Shown here: piece by piece, positions 36,686-47,081 of the stretch
Layout: each line of letters opens with the position of its first letter
Numbering within the stretch: position 1 is the first letter of the stretch
DNA from: Gammaproteobacteria bacterium
GTDB taxonomy: Bacteria; Pseudomonadota; Gammaproteobacteria; JAUZRS01
Direction of reading: 5' to 3'
DNA length: 64,000 nucleotides
NCBI GenBank assembly: GCA_030949385.1
Contig: JAUZSP010000006.1
Coordinates: 1 to 64,000 of the forward strand
Translations under genes and position numbers: made by a program
Notes under the pieces: model-generated
What the model saw: the letters and a program-made list of their open reading frames with translations, nothing else
Databases searched by the model: none
What the model was told of the DNA's origin: nothing

Positions 36686-38053
36686 ATGAGACTTTTTTTA
36701 CGCCACTCTGTTACTCCGCTGCTGTTTTCATTTTTTAGCCTGTTCTCGACCTCCCTTATGGCGGAAATTTCAGTAGCAGAGGCTGAACGTCTGGGTGCAG
36801 ACCTGACCCCTTTGGGGGGCGAAAAAGCGGCCAATGCAGCTGGAACCATTCCAGCTTGGAACGGGGGGCTGACCCAGCCTCCAGAAAATTATAAAAAAGG
36901 TGATCATCACCCCGACCCTTTTGAGGAAGAACAACCGCTGTTTGTGATTAATTCGGATAATATGTCTGAGTATGAAGCCTCTTTAACCGAAGGCCATAAA
37001 GCGCTTTTACACGCTTACAAAGGTTATTCGATGAAAGTGTATCCGAGTCACCGTACGGCAGCAGCACCTGAGCGAATTTATGCTGCGACCAAAAAAGTGG
37101 CCACCACAGCGCGCTTAAGCAAAGATGGCAATGGTGTGGCAGGCAGTGTGATTGGTATTCCATTTCCATTGCCCAAAAACGGTCTGGAAGTGGTGTGGAA
37201 TCATATTTTGCGCTGGCGTGGTGATGTCGCAGAGCGTTTTATTGGGCAAGCGGCACCGACACGCGGTGGCGATTACAGCTTGGTTAAATTCCGCGATGAA
37301 TTTTTTATGCGTTACAGTCATGCGGATATGAGCAAGGAGGCGTTGGATAATACTTTGCTCTATTTAAAGCAAAAAGTGCTTTCTCCTGCGCGTTTGGCGG
37401 GCGGTATTTTATTGGTGCATGAGACCTTAAATCAATCCCAAGAGCATCGTAAGGCGTGGGTGTACAATAAAGGTCAACGCCGCGTGCGCCGTGCGCCGAG
37501 TGTGGCGTTTGATAATCCAGGTACGGCTTCCGATGGGATGCGCACCAATGATCAATTTGATATGTTTAATGGCAGCCCTGAACGTTACAACTGGCAATTG
37601 CTGGGTAAAAAAGAGCTGTTGGTGCCGTATAATAATTATCAACTGCACAGCGATAAACTGAAATACAGCGATATTTTAACCCCCCAGCACATCAACCCTG
37701 AATATTTGCGTTATGAATTGCATCGGGTCTGGGTGGTCAAGGCGACCTTAAAAGAGGGACAACGGCACATTTATAAATCACGAACCTTCTATGTCGATGA
37801 GGATTCATGGCAAATTTTGGTGGTGGATCAATACGACAACCGGGATCAAATTTGGCGCGTTTCCGAAGGATTTGTGATCAATTATTACGAAGTCCCCACT
37901 TTGTGGACAACCTTAGAAGTACACACAGATTTGCAAGCGGGGCGTTACATTGCCATCGGTTTGGATAACGAAGACCCTATGTACAATTTTGATCTGCAAC
38001 GCAGTGAAGCGGATTATTCGATTTCGGCGTTGCGACGTGAGGGGCGGCGTTAA
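36686..38053 (+). CDS. DUF1329 periplasmic lipid-carrier-like protein
   Basis: A 455-residue DUF1329 protein with a signal peptide (LLFSFFSLFSTSLMAE). The family start of the mature protein, LGADLTPLGGEKAANAAGTI followed by PAWNGG, is textbook. The fold is related to LolB/LolA-type lipid-binding half-barrels. With its DUF1302 partner 14 bases upstream, it probably carries a hydrophobic molecule across the periplasm. This is inferred from family and context. There is no lipobox, so it should be soluble. Confidence 0.85.
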   Translation: MRLFLRHSVTPLLFSFFSLFSTSLMAEISVAEAERLGADLTPLGGEKAANAAGTIPAWNGGLTQPPENYKKGDHHPDPFEEEQPLFVINSDNMSEYEASLTEGHKALLHAYKGYSMKVYPSHRTAAAPERIYAATKKVATTARLSKDGNGVAGSVIGIPFPLPKNGLEVVWNHILRWRGDVAERFIGQAAPTRGGDYSLVKFRDEFFMRYSHADMSKEALDNTLLYLKQKVLSPARLAGGILLVHETLNQSQEHRKAWVYNKGQRRVRRAPSVAFDNPGTASDGMRTNDQFDMFNGSPERYNWQLLGKKELLVPYNNYQLHSDKLKYSDILTPQHINPEYLRYELHRVWVVKATLKEGQRHIYKSRTFYVDEDSWQILVVDQYDNRDQIWRVSEGFVINYYEVPTLWTTLEVHTDLQAGRYIAIGLDNEDPMYNFDLQRSEADYSISALRREGRR

Positions 38054-38063
38054 GGGTTTTTTT

Positions 38064-39022
38064 ATGGCGTTGATGTTCCCCATTCTACTTTCTATTTCTG
38101 CTCTGTTTTTCATCCCGTGCAAGCGGGGTCTGCAACCTCTTCTTCTAATGAAGCTGTTTTTAGCCGCCTTTCTCCTTTAGCATCCAGCTCTCTTTTAGTG
38201 GCCGGTTTTTCCAACGATCAGCGGATGGTGGTGGTAGGTGAGCGTGGCCATATTTTAACCTCTCAGGACGATGGCAAAAATTGGCAGCAGGCTCATGTGC
38301 CGAGTCGCAGCCTAATTACCTCGGTTTTTTTTAGTGGTGAGTTGGGTTGGGCGACCACCTTTGAGGGGCAAATTTTACACAGCCAAGATGGCGGAGAGCG
38401 GTGGCAGAGTCAATTTGTTTCGGCTGAAAAAAATCGCCCGTTGTTGGATATCTGGTTTGAAAATCCGCAGCACGGTTTGGCCATCGGTGCTTACGGCTAT
38501 TTTTTGGAAACGTGGGACGGTGGTCAGCAGTGGCAGGCACGAAATTTTTATCAAGAGGATGATTTTCATCTGAATAAAATGGCCGCTGATCAACAGGGTC
38601 GTCTGTTTGTGGTAGCCGAAGCGGGGCAGGTTTATCGCTCTTTAAATAAGGGTAAAACATGGCAGAAATTGGACTTTCCTTATATGGGCTCTCTGTTTGG
38701 ACTGTTGCCGATCAATGAGCAAGGTCTGTTGGTGGTGGGGTTGCGGGGGCATATTTTTTACTCGGATGATGGCGGCGAGCAGTGGCGACAGATTGAAAGC
38801 GGCAGTTCGGCGCTGTTGAGCGGTGTGCGTCAACGTGCCGATGGGCGTATTTTTGTGGTGGGCAGTGAGGCGACGGTGTTGCAGAGTGAAGCAAGCTTAG
38901 ATCGTTTTAAGCCATTTCCCTTAGCGCAGCGCATGGCCATTTCTGATGTGTTGGTTAATTCAAAAGGACAACTGATTTTAATCGGTGAACAGGGCGTTGT
39001 GCCATTTGAGCCGCAGCGGTGA
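38064..39022 (+). CDS. YCF48-like exported propeller protein, frameshift in signal peptide
   Basis: About 319 residues after correction. The mature part is a YCF48/BNR-like propeller with repeated GERGHILTSQDDGKNWQQ, GQILHSQDGGERWQS, GQVYRSLNKGKTWQKL and GHIFYSDDGGEQWRQI. In the visible frame it lacks a start other than GTG at 38117 and has no signal. An ATG at 38064 in another frame encodes a good signal peptide (MALMFPILLSISALFF). Adding one T to the five-T run at 38106-38110 joins the two with VQA-GS as cleavage site. It is 11 bases after the DUF1329 gene and overlaps the RND gene by four, the usual set. It probably scaffolds the transporter. Confidence 0.8.
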
Positions 39023-41352
39023 GAAATTTTTTTCTCTTTTTAGAAGCGGGGCTGTTTCGTTTTCGTGCGCTGTTGATTGCGGTTTTTTTAGCTTTGAGTC
39101 TGGCGATGGCTTTTTTTGCCACTCAACTGCAAGTGGATGCCCGTTTCGATAAATTGCTGCCGATGCAGCATGAGTATATGCAGACCTTCGCTGAGTATAA
39201 ACAAGAGTTTGGTGGCGGTAATCGAGTGGTGGTGGCATTGACGGTGGCTGAGGGCGATATTTTTCAGCCTGAGTTTTTTCGTCGTCTGAAAGCGGTCACC
39301 GATGAGCTGTTTTTTATTCCGGGTATTGATCGCTCCCAAGTTCGCTCTCTGTTTACCCCCAATGTGCGTTTCACCGAGGTGACGGAAGAGGGCATTGCCG
39401 GTGGTAATGTTATCCCCGATCAATTTTATTTTAAAGCCGATCAATTGCAGCAAGTACGAAAAAACATTCTTAAAGCCGGTCTGTTGGGACGCTTGGTGGC
39501 GAATGATTTTTCTGCCGCGTTGGTGAGTGCAGAACTGCTGGATCAGGGGACAGAACAAAAAATAGATCTGATGGAGGTGGCACACCGTTTAGAGGCGATT
39601 CGGCAAAACCATCAAGGCGAGAAAAATGGGGTTTCGATTAGCCTGCAGGTGATCGGTTTTAGCAAAGTGATGGGTGACATTGCCGATGGCGCGCAGCGGG
39701 TGGTGCTCTTTTTTGCTTTGGCGTTTTTAATTACGGTGCTGTTGGTGCTTTTTTATACCCAGTCTGTACCGCTGGCTTTGGCTCCGCTGTTCTGTTCTCT
39801 GCTGGCGGTGGTGTGGCAGTTGGGTCTGCTCTCTCTGCTCGGTTACGGCATGGATCCCATGTCTATTTTGGTGCCTTTTTTGGTCTTTGCCATCGGTGTC
39901 AGTCACGGGGTACAGATGGTGAGTGCGGTTCGTTTTGAATGGATTGGCGGTGCAGATTCTTTATTGGCAGCCAAACGGGGTTTTCGTCGTCTGCTGTTAC
40001 CAGGTTCGGTGGCGTTGCTCAGTGACAGTTTTGGTTTTTTGGTCATTACCTTTATTGACATTGAGATCATTCAGGAGATGGCCATTGCCGCTGGCATTGG
40101 GGTGGCGGTCATCGTGATCAGCAATCTTTTTTTATTGCCGCTTATTCTCTCCTATGTGCGGCTTGACAGCGATTTTCAGCAACGTGTGCAGCAGCGCAAA
40201 AAAGTCATGCAGCCTTTGTGGAATAAATTGGCTGTTTTTGCCACAAAAAAAGCCGCTTATCCAACGCTGTTACTGGCGCTGTTGCTGTTTTTATGCGGAG
40301 CCTGGCAGGCGAATCAGGTGGCGGTGGGGGATCTGCATCGCGGGGTGCCGGAGTTAAGTAAAACATCGCCTTACAATTTGGATACGGAGTTGATCGCAGA
40401 GCGTTTTAGTATCGGCATGGATCTGTTGACGGTGATTGTTGAAGCACCACCAGAGGGTTGTGTGAAATACGAGGTGATGGCAGCCATTGATCAATTTGTC
40501 TGGCAGATGGAAAACATCGAGGGGGTGCAGTCGGTCATCAGTTTGAGTTCGGTAGCGAAACGCATTAATGCAGGCTGGAATGAAGGCAGTCTTAAATGGC
40601 GGGTGTTGCCTCGTGAAACGGCGTTGCTGGCGCAGGCGGTGGCACCGATTGAAAGCAGCAGCGGTCTGTTGAACCGAGATTGCAGTGTCATGCCGGTCTA
40701 TATTTTTAGTGACGATCATAAGGCGACCACCATCAACCGTATTATTGCAGCGGTGAAAAAGTATCGTCAGCTCAATTCGACCGCCAAGGTGCGATTTCGA
40801 CTCGCCAGTGGCAATGTGGGTGTGATGGCGGCCACGAATGAGGAAGTGGAATCAGCACAGCTGCCTATTTTGCTGTATATTTTTGCTGTGATCGCGTTGC
40901 TTTGCCTGCTGAGTTTTCGCTCTTGGCGCGCTACGTTGGCGATTATTCTGCCCTTGGCGCTGGTTTCGACGCTGGCCTACGCGCTGATGGCACTGTTGCA
41001 GATCGGCTTGAAGGTGAATACCTTGCCGGTGGTGGCGCTGGGAGTGGGCATTGGGGTGGATTACGGCATCTATATTTACAGCCGTTTACAGCGTGTTTTA
41101 GAGCAAGGTTTGGATCTGCCTCAGGCCTACGCTGTGACGCTGGAGCAGACTGGCAGCGGGGTTCTGTTTACTGGCCTGACCTTGGGCGTGGGGGTGTTGA
41201 CGTGGCTGTTATCGCCGTTGCAATTTCAGGCGGATATGGGTTTGCTGTTGGCCTTTATGTTTTTATTGAACATGCTGGCGGCCTTGGTGTTATTGCCCGC
41301 CTTAGCCTTTTTTTTGCAAGAGAAAAAAACCGTAGGTGGAGTAAATTGCTAA
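39019..41352 (+). CDS. RND-superfamily (HAE2/MMPL-like) lipid exporter or importer
   Basis: A 777-residue RND protein with about 12 membrane helices in the usual two halves, each with a large periplasmic loop (about 40-220 and 420-610). FAIGVSHGVQM near residue 295 and GVGIGVDYGIYIYSRLQ near 680 are the RND signatures in the fourth and tenth helices. The GTG start overlaps the YCF48 stop (GTGA). HAE2-type members move lipids and other hydrophobic compounds. Together with DUF1302, DUF1329 and YCF48 it makes a trans-envelope pathway; direction and substrate are not known. Confidence 0.85.
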   Translation: MRNFFLFLEAGLFRFRALLIAVFLALSLAMAFFATQLQVDARFDKLLPMQHEYMQTFAEYKQEFGGGNRVVVALTVAEGDIFQPEFFRRLKAVTDELFFIPGIDRSQVRSLFTPNVRFTEVTEEGIAGGNVIPDQFYFKADQLQQVRKNILKAGLLGRLVANDFSAALVSAELLDQGTEQKIDLMEVAHRLEAIRQNHQGEKNGVSISLQVIGFSKVMGDIADGAQRVVLFFALAFLITVLLVLFYTQSVPLALAPLFCSLLAVVWQLGLLSLLGYGMDPMSILVPFLVFAIGVSHGVQMVSAVRFEWIGGADSLLAAKRGFRRLLLPGSVALLSDSFGFLVITFIDIEIIQEMAIAAGIGVAVIVISNLFLLPLILSYVRLDSDFQQRVQQRKKVMQPLWNKLAVFATKKAAYPTLLLALLLFLCGAWQANQVAVGDLHRGVPELSKTSPYNLDTELIAERFSIGMDLLTVIVEAPPEGCVKYEVMAAIDQFVWQMENIEGVQSVISLSSVAKRINAGWNEGSLKWRVLPRETALLAQAVAPIESSSGLLNRDCSVMPVYIFSDDHKATTINRIIAAVKKYRQLNSTAKVRFRLASGNVGVMAATNEEVESAQLPILLYIFAVIALLCLLSFRSWRATLAIILPLALVSTLAYALMALLQIGLKVNTLPVVALGVGIGVDYGIYIYSRLQRVLEQGLDLPQAYAVTLEQTGSGVLFTGLTLGVGVLTWLLSPLQFQADMGLLLAFMFLLNMLAALVLLPALAFFLQEKKTVGGVNC

Positions 41353-41433
41353 GTAAGCCATAAGTTGATTGGGTTTATGATGTTGCTGCTCTTGTGTTAA
41401 ATAAAAAAATTGAAGTAAAAAATTGGAGGATGT

Positions 41434-41907
41434 ATGCACGTTGAAATGATTAAAAATTCTGCACTGGGTAGTGAATTGAGTGATGAACAGTGTGCTTTAT
41501 TGGGTGCAAAAGTAACCACTTGCAGTTTGAAAGATCGAGAGTTTTTAGTTCAAGAGGGCGATGAGGACGATACCTTGCACGTCATTGTGAAAGGCCGTTT
41601 GGAGGTCTTGAAGCAGACCGGAGCCGGTGACTGGCTGACGTTGAACATGCTTTCCGAAGGCGATCTGGCCGGTGAGCTGGGGTTCTTGGATGGTTTGGCG
41701 CGCAGCGCGGCGTTGCGTGCGGTGGGGGATTGTGAGGTCTTTTGCCTGAAACGCAGTGATTTTGAAGCGTTGTTGAGTGAGGATTGTGATCTGGTTTATA
41801 AAGTCATGCGTTCCATTGTGCGTACCGTTTACGCGATTTTACGCCGCATGAACAGCCAGCACGTTGAGATGAATAATTACATTCTAGGGCAGCACGGTCG
41901 CTACTGA
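41434..41907 (+). CDS. Cyclic-nucleotide-binding domain protein without a DNA-binding domain
   Basis: A 157-residue cNMP-binding (CRP-like) domain: FLVQEGDEDDTLHVIVKGRL, then LSEGDLAGELGFLDGLARSA as the phosphate-binding cassette, and one long C-terminal helix. There is no helix-turn-helix, so it is not a transcription factor by itself. It may be a sensor subunit or bind another protein. GGAGG precedes the ATG. A strong terminator follows, so it ends the transcript that includes the RND gene 81 bases upstream, if the two are joined. Confidence 0.8.
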   Translation: MHVEMIKNSALGSELSDEQCALLGAKVTTCSLKDREFLVQEGDEDDTLHVIVKGRLEVLKQTGAGDWLTLNMLSEGDLAGELGFLDGLARSAALRAVGDCEVFCLKRSDFEALLSEDCDLVYKVMRSIVRTVYAILRRMNSQHVEMNNYILGQHGRY

Positions 41908-41930
41908 TCTGGGCTTTTTTAGGTGATAAA

Positions 41931-41966
41931 CAAAACCGTCTTTTTGACGGTTTTGTTGGTTTTGGA
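41931..41966 (+). terminator. Intrinsic terminator after the cNMP-binding gene
   Basis: A perfect 10-base stem (CAAAACCGTC / GACGGTTTTG) with a TTTTT loop, followed by a T-rich tail (TTGGTTTTGG). It lies 23 bases after the stop and just ahead of recB. Confidence 0.8.
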
Positions 41967-41976
41967 ATGAGAAAAT

Positions 41977-44900
41977 ATGAGCAAGATGAATTCTGCTGAA
42001 ATTCGGCCTCTCTCTGTTGAGAGCATGCCACTGGCGGGGGTTAATTTAATCGAAGCCAGTGCAGGAACGGGTAAAACCTACACCATTACCGGCCTTTATT
42101 TGCGGCTGTTGTTGGAAAAATCGTATTCGATTGAACACATTTTGGTCATGACCTACACCGAAGCGGCCACCAAAGAGCTGCGTGAACGGGTCTGGACACG
42201 TCTGCTGGAAGCCAAGGAGGCTTTTTCATTAGGTCACAGTGACGATCCTCTGTTGCAGAGTTTGTTAACTCATTTTTCGGAGCGAGACAAAGCGCTGCGG
42301 ATTTTGGAGCAGGCGTTGCACGGCTTTGATGAAGCGTCGATTTTTACTTTGCACGGTTACTGTAAACGGGCGCTGGATGATGCGGCGTTTGAGAGTGGCT
42401 TGGGGTTTGAAGTTGAATTGGTGGGGGATCAAACGCAGCTTCTGCAAGAGATCGTGGAGGATTTTTGGCGTGTTCAGTTCGCCAAAATGTCAAAACCGTT
42501 TGCCGCATACGCGCTGCAACAGTTGCACGATCCGTACAGTTTGGCGACTGAGATGGCTCCGCATATCGCCAAGTCGTATTTGATTTTGCCTGATATGATT
42601 GCCATTAAAGATTATGAAGTGCGTTATACCGAATGTTTTCGAGCAGCGCAAAAAATATGGCAGGCTGAAGCCGAGTCTATTTCTTCCTTGATTGTTGATA
42701 ATAAAAGTTTGAATGGCAATAAATACCGTAAAGCCTCCATACCAAACTGGTTGGATGAATTGCAATTGTTTTTTTCTGCTGAATGTGTTGAATTCTCTTT
42801 GCCTAAAAAGGCTGAGATGTTCTCTCAGTCTATATTGAAGTCATCGTTGAAAAAAAATAAAACAGACTACCCTCAACATGTTTTTTTTGAACAAATGGAG
42901 GCACTGGTTGAGGTTGCGGAACAGTTAAATAATTCGTTGTTAGAGCAGTTGAGTAATTTTAAGGTAGAGCTGATTCACTACGCCCGTGAGCAGTTGACGC
43001 TGCGCCAAAGAGAAAGCAGCAGCAATCTTTTGATGCACTGCTGAGTAATTTGCAAACAGCGTTACTGAGTGAGCAAGGTGAAGCGCTCAGTGAGCGTTTG
43101 CGCCAGCGTTACCCTGTAGCGTTGATTGATGAATTTCAGGATACAGATCCGATTCAATTTGATATTTTTCGTAAACTTTATTTAGAGGCCAATTTGCCGG
43201 TGTTTTGGGTTGGTGATCCGAAACAGGCCATTTACAGTTTTCGTGGTGCGGATATTTTTGCTTACCTTGAAGCGCGCCAGCAAGCGGATCAGTGTCACAC
43301 ATTGCAAGTGAATTGGCGCTCACAAGCAGGGCTGCTGTCGGCGGTCAGCGCTCTGTTTAGCTCTGTGGATAAACCGTTTCTTTATAACGATATTAATTTT
43401 CCAGCGGTGATGGCGGCAGAGAGCACGTCAACGGGATTGCAGTTGCGGGGTGAAGATGGCAACGAACTGCACCTCTGGTGGTTGAATGACGAAGAGGATC
43501 AAGAAAAAGAGGCAAAAAAAGAGAGTTTAAACAAAAATCAAGCGGAAGAAAAAGTGTCAGCGTTGATCTCCGCAGAAATTCAGCAGTTGTTGTCTTTAGG
43601 TCAAGAAGAACAGGCTTTAATTGATGGCCGCCCCTTAAACGGCGCTGACATTGCTATTTTGGTGCGCACTCATCGACAAGCGGCAGTGGTACGAGAACAT
43701 TTATTATTACGTGGCATCTCCAGTGTGCAGCAGTCACCTCGTTCGGTATTTCAAAGCGAAGAGGCGGTGGCTTTGGAGTGGGTTCTATTGGCCATCTCTC
43801 AACCGCACCGTTCTGGTTGGGTGAAAGCGGCTTTGGCGACGGACTTGTTGGGGCTTTCCGCGCTGGAATTGCATGGTCTGGCGGCAGACGAGCAGGCTTG
43901 GGAGCAGCAGCAGAGTCACTTTTATGAGGCGAATCGACTTTGGCAAAATCGAGGTTTTATGCCGATGATGCACTACTGGATGCAGTACAACGATGTGGCA
44001 CAACGTCTGTTGCGTTTGCCTGATGGGCAACGTCGTTTGACCAATTTGCGCCATTTAATGGAGTTGTTGCAGGGCAGTCGTGAGGCCGCTTTGAATATGG
44101 AGGTGCTGCTGCATTATTTCAGTCAGCGCCGTTTGGCCGAGAGCCCTCAAGATGAACATCAATTGCGTTTGGAAAACGATGAAAATTTGGTGCGCATTGT
44201 TACGGTTCATAAAAGTAAGGGTTTGGAGTACGGCGTTGTTTTTTGCCCTTTTTTATGGGGTTCTATGGGCGTTAAACCACGACAAAATCGTTCTACGCTG
44301 GATGTCACTTATCATGACCATGATGTTCATCAGCGTCGTTTGGCTCTGCAAGAGTCAAAAGATTCAATGGCCGTGGAGCAGGCCTCAGAAGAGGCTTTAG
44401 CGGAAGAGTTGCGTCTGTTGTACGTGGCTTTGACACGGGCTAAATACCGTTGCTACTTGCCGTGGGGGAACATTACCGGCATGGAGCACTCCGCTGCGGC
44501 TTACCTGCTGCATCAGGGAAAAGAGTGTAAAAAAACCGCTGCTGAGGATCTTTATAAGGATCTGGAAAATCTGGCGCAGCAGCAGAGTGGAATGATTTTA
44601 AGCAGACCAGCATTGGCTAAAAATTCTATTTTGCTTGAAACAAAGAGCGGCTCAGTGCCACAAGTGAAAAAATTTAAAGGACACCTCTATTCCAATTGGC
44701 GCATCAGCAGTTTTTCAGCGCTGTTTTCACACGGCTCGGCGGCGACGGTGGAGTCTCCTGATTACGATGGCACGGAATCCAAGTGGCTGCACAAACCATG
44801 CGAGCGTCTGGATCGTTTTGGTTTCCCTCGTGGGGCGCGTGCGGGTCAGTGTTTGCACCACTTGTTTGAGCATTTTGATTTTTCTGCGCCACTGGAGCAG

Positions 44901-45551
44901 GCAGAACCCTTAATTGAGAAAACGTTGCAGTTGTTCCGTTTTGATCTTCAGTGGCTGCCGGTATTAAGTGAATGGTTTGAGCAGATGTTGCATACGCCAC
45001 TGAATCGGGATTCCGGTTTGGCTTTAGAGAATTTGCCAGAGCAAGCACGATTGAATGAGTTGGAGTTTTATTATCCAATGGCGACCTTTTCAATGCTGCG
45101 TTTTCGGCAGATTTTGCAGCAGCACGGCTCTGAACTAGAACAGAGATTGGCCGAGCAATTGACCTCGCGGCAAGAGCGGCAAGTGCGCGGTTTTATGAAA
45201 GGGTTTATTGATCTGGTGTTTGAATCTGAGGGTCAGTTTTACTTGTTGGATTATAAGTCCAATTATTTGGGTGATGAATATGCAGACTACCGCGTGGAAC
45301 CGATGCAAGAGTCGATGTTGCAAGAGGGGTATGTGGCGCAGTACTTAATTTATGCGTTGGCGCTGCACCGTTATTTGCGCTGTCGGTTGGCCGATTATGA
45401 TTATGAGTGCCATTTTGGTGGTGTTTATTATCTTTTTTTACGCGGTATGAACGCCGATGCAGGTCAAGATGAAGAGCAGACGGGGGTATTTTTCAGTCGC
45501 CCGTCGTTGGCTTTGATGCGGGCGCTGGATGATTTTTTTGATGGAGATTAG
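41977..45551 (+). CDS. recB: RecB subunit of exonuclease V, one-base frameshift
   Basis: The 3'-5' helicase and nuclease subunit of RecBCD, which processes double-strand breaks. Walker A is EASAGTGKTYTITGLYL at about residue 28. The first frame stops at 43044 after ERESSSNLLMHC. One added base at about 43006-43016 continues it as KQQQQSFDALLSNLQTALLS to 45551, 1191 residues in all, close to E. coli RecB. Helicase motif II is LIDEFQDTDPIQFDIF and a later motif is TVHKSKGLEYGVVFCP. The C-terminal nuclease has GFMKGFIDLVFESEGQFYLL and DYKSNYLG. recC, the normal upstream neighbour, is absent from the window, and recD is separated by mltF. Confidence 0.9.
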
Positions 45552-45557
45552 TAGTGC

Positions 45558-47057
45558 CTAAAGTGGGCTTGGAATATTGGGCATAATGGGGTCGCGTTTT
45601 TTGGATGGTTCTTGCTGACTGCTTTTTTGTGGTTTTTGTCTCTCTTGTTGCTGCTTCTCTTTGTCGGTAATCCAGACTAAAATATCGTAATATTGGCGGA
45701 TGTTTTTTACATAGTGCAGAGCTTCATTGCCACGGGCGTAGCCGTAAGTCACTTGTTTATACCATTTACGTTGCCGCAGCAGAGGCAGGCTGTTTTTTAC
45801 ATCCACCCATTGACGACTGTCCTCGTCGAGCATGGTGGTGATGCGTCGCGCGTCTTTGAGGTGGCCGTAACCGATGTTGTAGCTGGCCAGTGCCATCCAA
45901 ACTCGGTCTGGATTGAGCACCTGATCTGGGATGCGCTGCAACTGTTTGGCAAAATAACGCGCACCACCAAAGATGCTTTGCTCGGGGTCAAGACGGTTTT
46001 CTACTTTCATTTGGCTGGCGGTTTTTAGGGTCAACATCATTAACCCCTTGACCCCTGTGGGGGAGACGGCATTGGGTCGCCAGTGCGATTCTTGATAACT
46101 CATGGCGGCCAGCAGTCGCCAATCGAGTTTGTTCTGTTGGGCTGCCTTTTTAAAATGAGTGAGGTATTTTGGCAGGCGGCTTTTAATGTGGCGCATAAAA
46201 CGGCGCGTATCGACATAATCAAAGGTACGGATGTGGCCGTAATAACGCTCTTGCAGCTGGGTTATAAGGCCGCTTTTTTTCACCTGTTTAAAAAACTGTT
46301 GGGCTTCGTTGTACAGGCTGTCGTCTGTTTGACGACGAAACGCCCAGCCCAATTTTTGTGGGCGTGAGAGTTCAAAGGCGACGCGCAATTCGGGGTAATA
46401 AGGTTGGTTGAGGCGTAAGACATTGGAGTTCACTACGCTGAAATCCAACTCACGATCCCAGACTTGGTTTAACAGCTCTTCTTGGCTGCTGCTGTTGTTT
46501 TGCCATTGCAATGTAGGCTGTTTTACTTGCAGTGTTTCCAGCAGCAGTTGATGGTAGCTGCCTTTGACCACCGCGCCTCGTTTTCCGCTTAGATCAGCCA
46601 TATTTTTAGGTCGGGGTGTGCCGCTGCGGTAGATGAGCTGATTGCGAACCTCTTGGTAGGGCGTTGTAAAGCGCAGCGCTGTTTTATAAGTCCAAGAGAC
46701 GGTGAGACCAGCGGCAGCCAGATCCACTTGACCTTGGCTGACCATAGGGAAAAGGTCTTGAAATTGACTGGCGGTGACCAGTTTCAGCTTGACGTTTAAA
46801 AAGGTGGCAAAGGCGAGTGCCAATTCGTACTCAAAACCCTGTGCTCCGTCTCGGCCTTCGTAATAGGTGCTGGCGCTGTTGATGGTCGCGACGATCAGTT
46901 CACCGCGTTCAAGTACATTTTCTAATTGGGTCTGGTGATTAAAGTGTAAATAGAGTGGAGCCAGACCAACGGCCAAACTCAATAGCATTAAAAAAGCAGA
47001 CAGCTTAACCAAGGTTCTGAGCGAAGAGGTTTGGCGTTGTGGGGGAGCTTCAATCAT
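45558..47057 (-). CDS. mltF: Membrane-bound lytic murein transglycosylase F
   Basis: A 499-residue enzyme that cleaves peptidoglycan to 1,6-anhydro products. An N-terminal signal or anchor helix (LSAFLMLLSLAVGLAPLYLH) is followed by a solute-binding-protein-like regulatory domain (about 40-270, with GELIVATINSASTYYEGRDG). A soluble-lytic-transglycosylase domain follows, with the catalytic Glu in LAAMSYQESHWRPNAVSPTG. The end is rich in Gln, Lys and Ser. It runs opposite to recB and recD and lies between them; its start is only 24 bases from the chosen recD start. No clear ribosome-binding site is seen. Confidence 0.93.
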   Translation of the reverse strand: MIEAPPQRQTSSLRTLVKLSAFLMLLSLAVGLAPLYLHFNHQTQLENVLERGELIVATINSASTYYEGRDGAQGFEYELALAFATFLNVKLKLVTASQFQDLFPMVSQGQVDLAAAGLTVSWTYKTALRFTTPYQEVRNQLIYRSGTPRPKNMADLSGKRGAVVKGSYHQLLLETLQVKQPTLQWQNNSSSQEELLNQVWDRELDFSVVNSNVLRLNQPYYPELRVAFELSRPQKLGWAFRRQTDDSLYNEAQQFFKQVKKSGLITQLQERYYGHIRTFDYVDTRRFMRHIKSRLPKYLTHFKKAAQQNKLDWRLLAAMSYQESHWRPNAVSPTGVKGLMMLTLKTASQMKVENRLDPEQSIFGGARYFAKQLQRIPDQVLNPDRVWMALASYNIGYGHLKDARRITTMLDEDSRQWVDVKNSLPLLRQRKWYKQVTYGYARGNEALHYVKNIRQYYDILVWITDKEKQQQERQKPQKSSQQEPSKKRDPIMPNIPSPL

Positions 47058-47081
47058 AATAAAGGTTTCGGTATTGCACTT

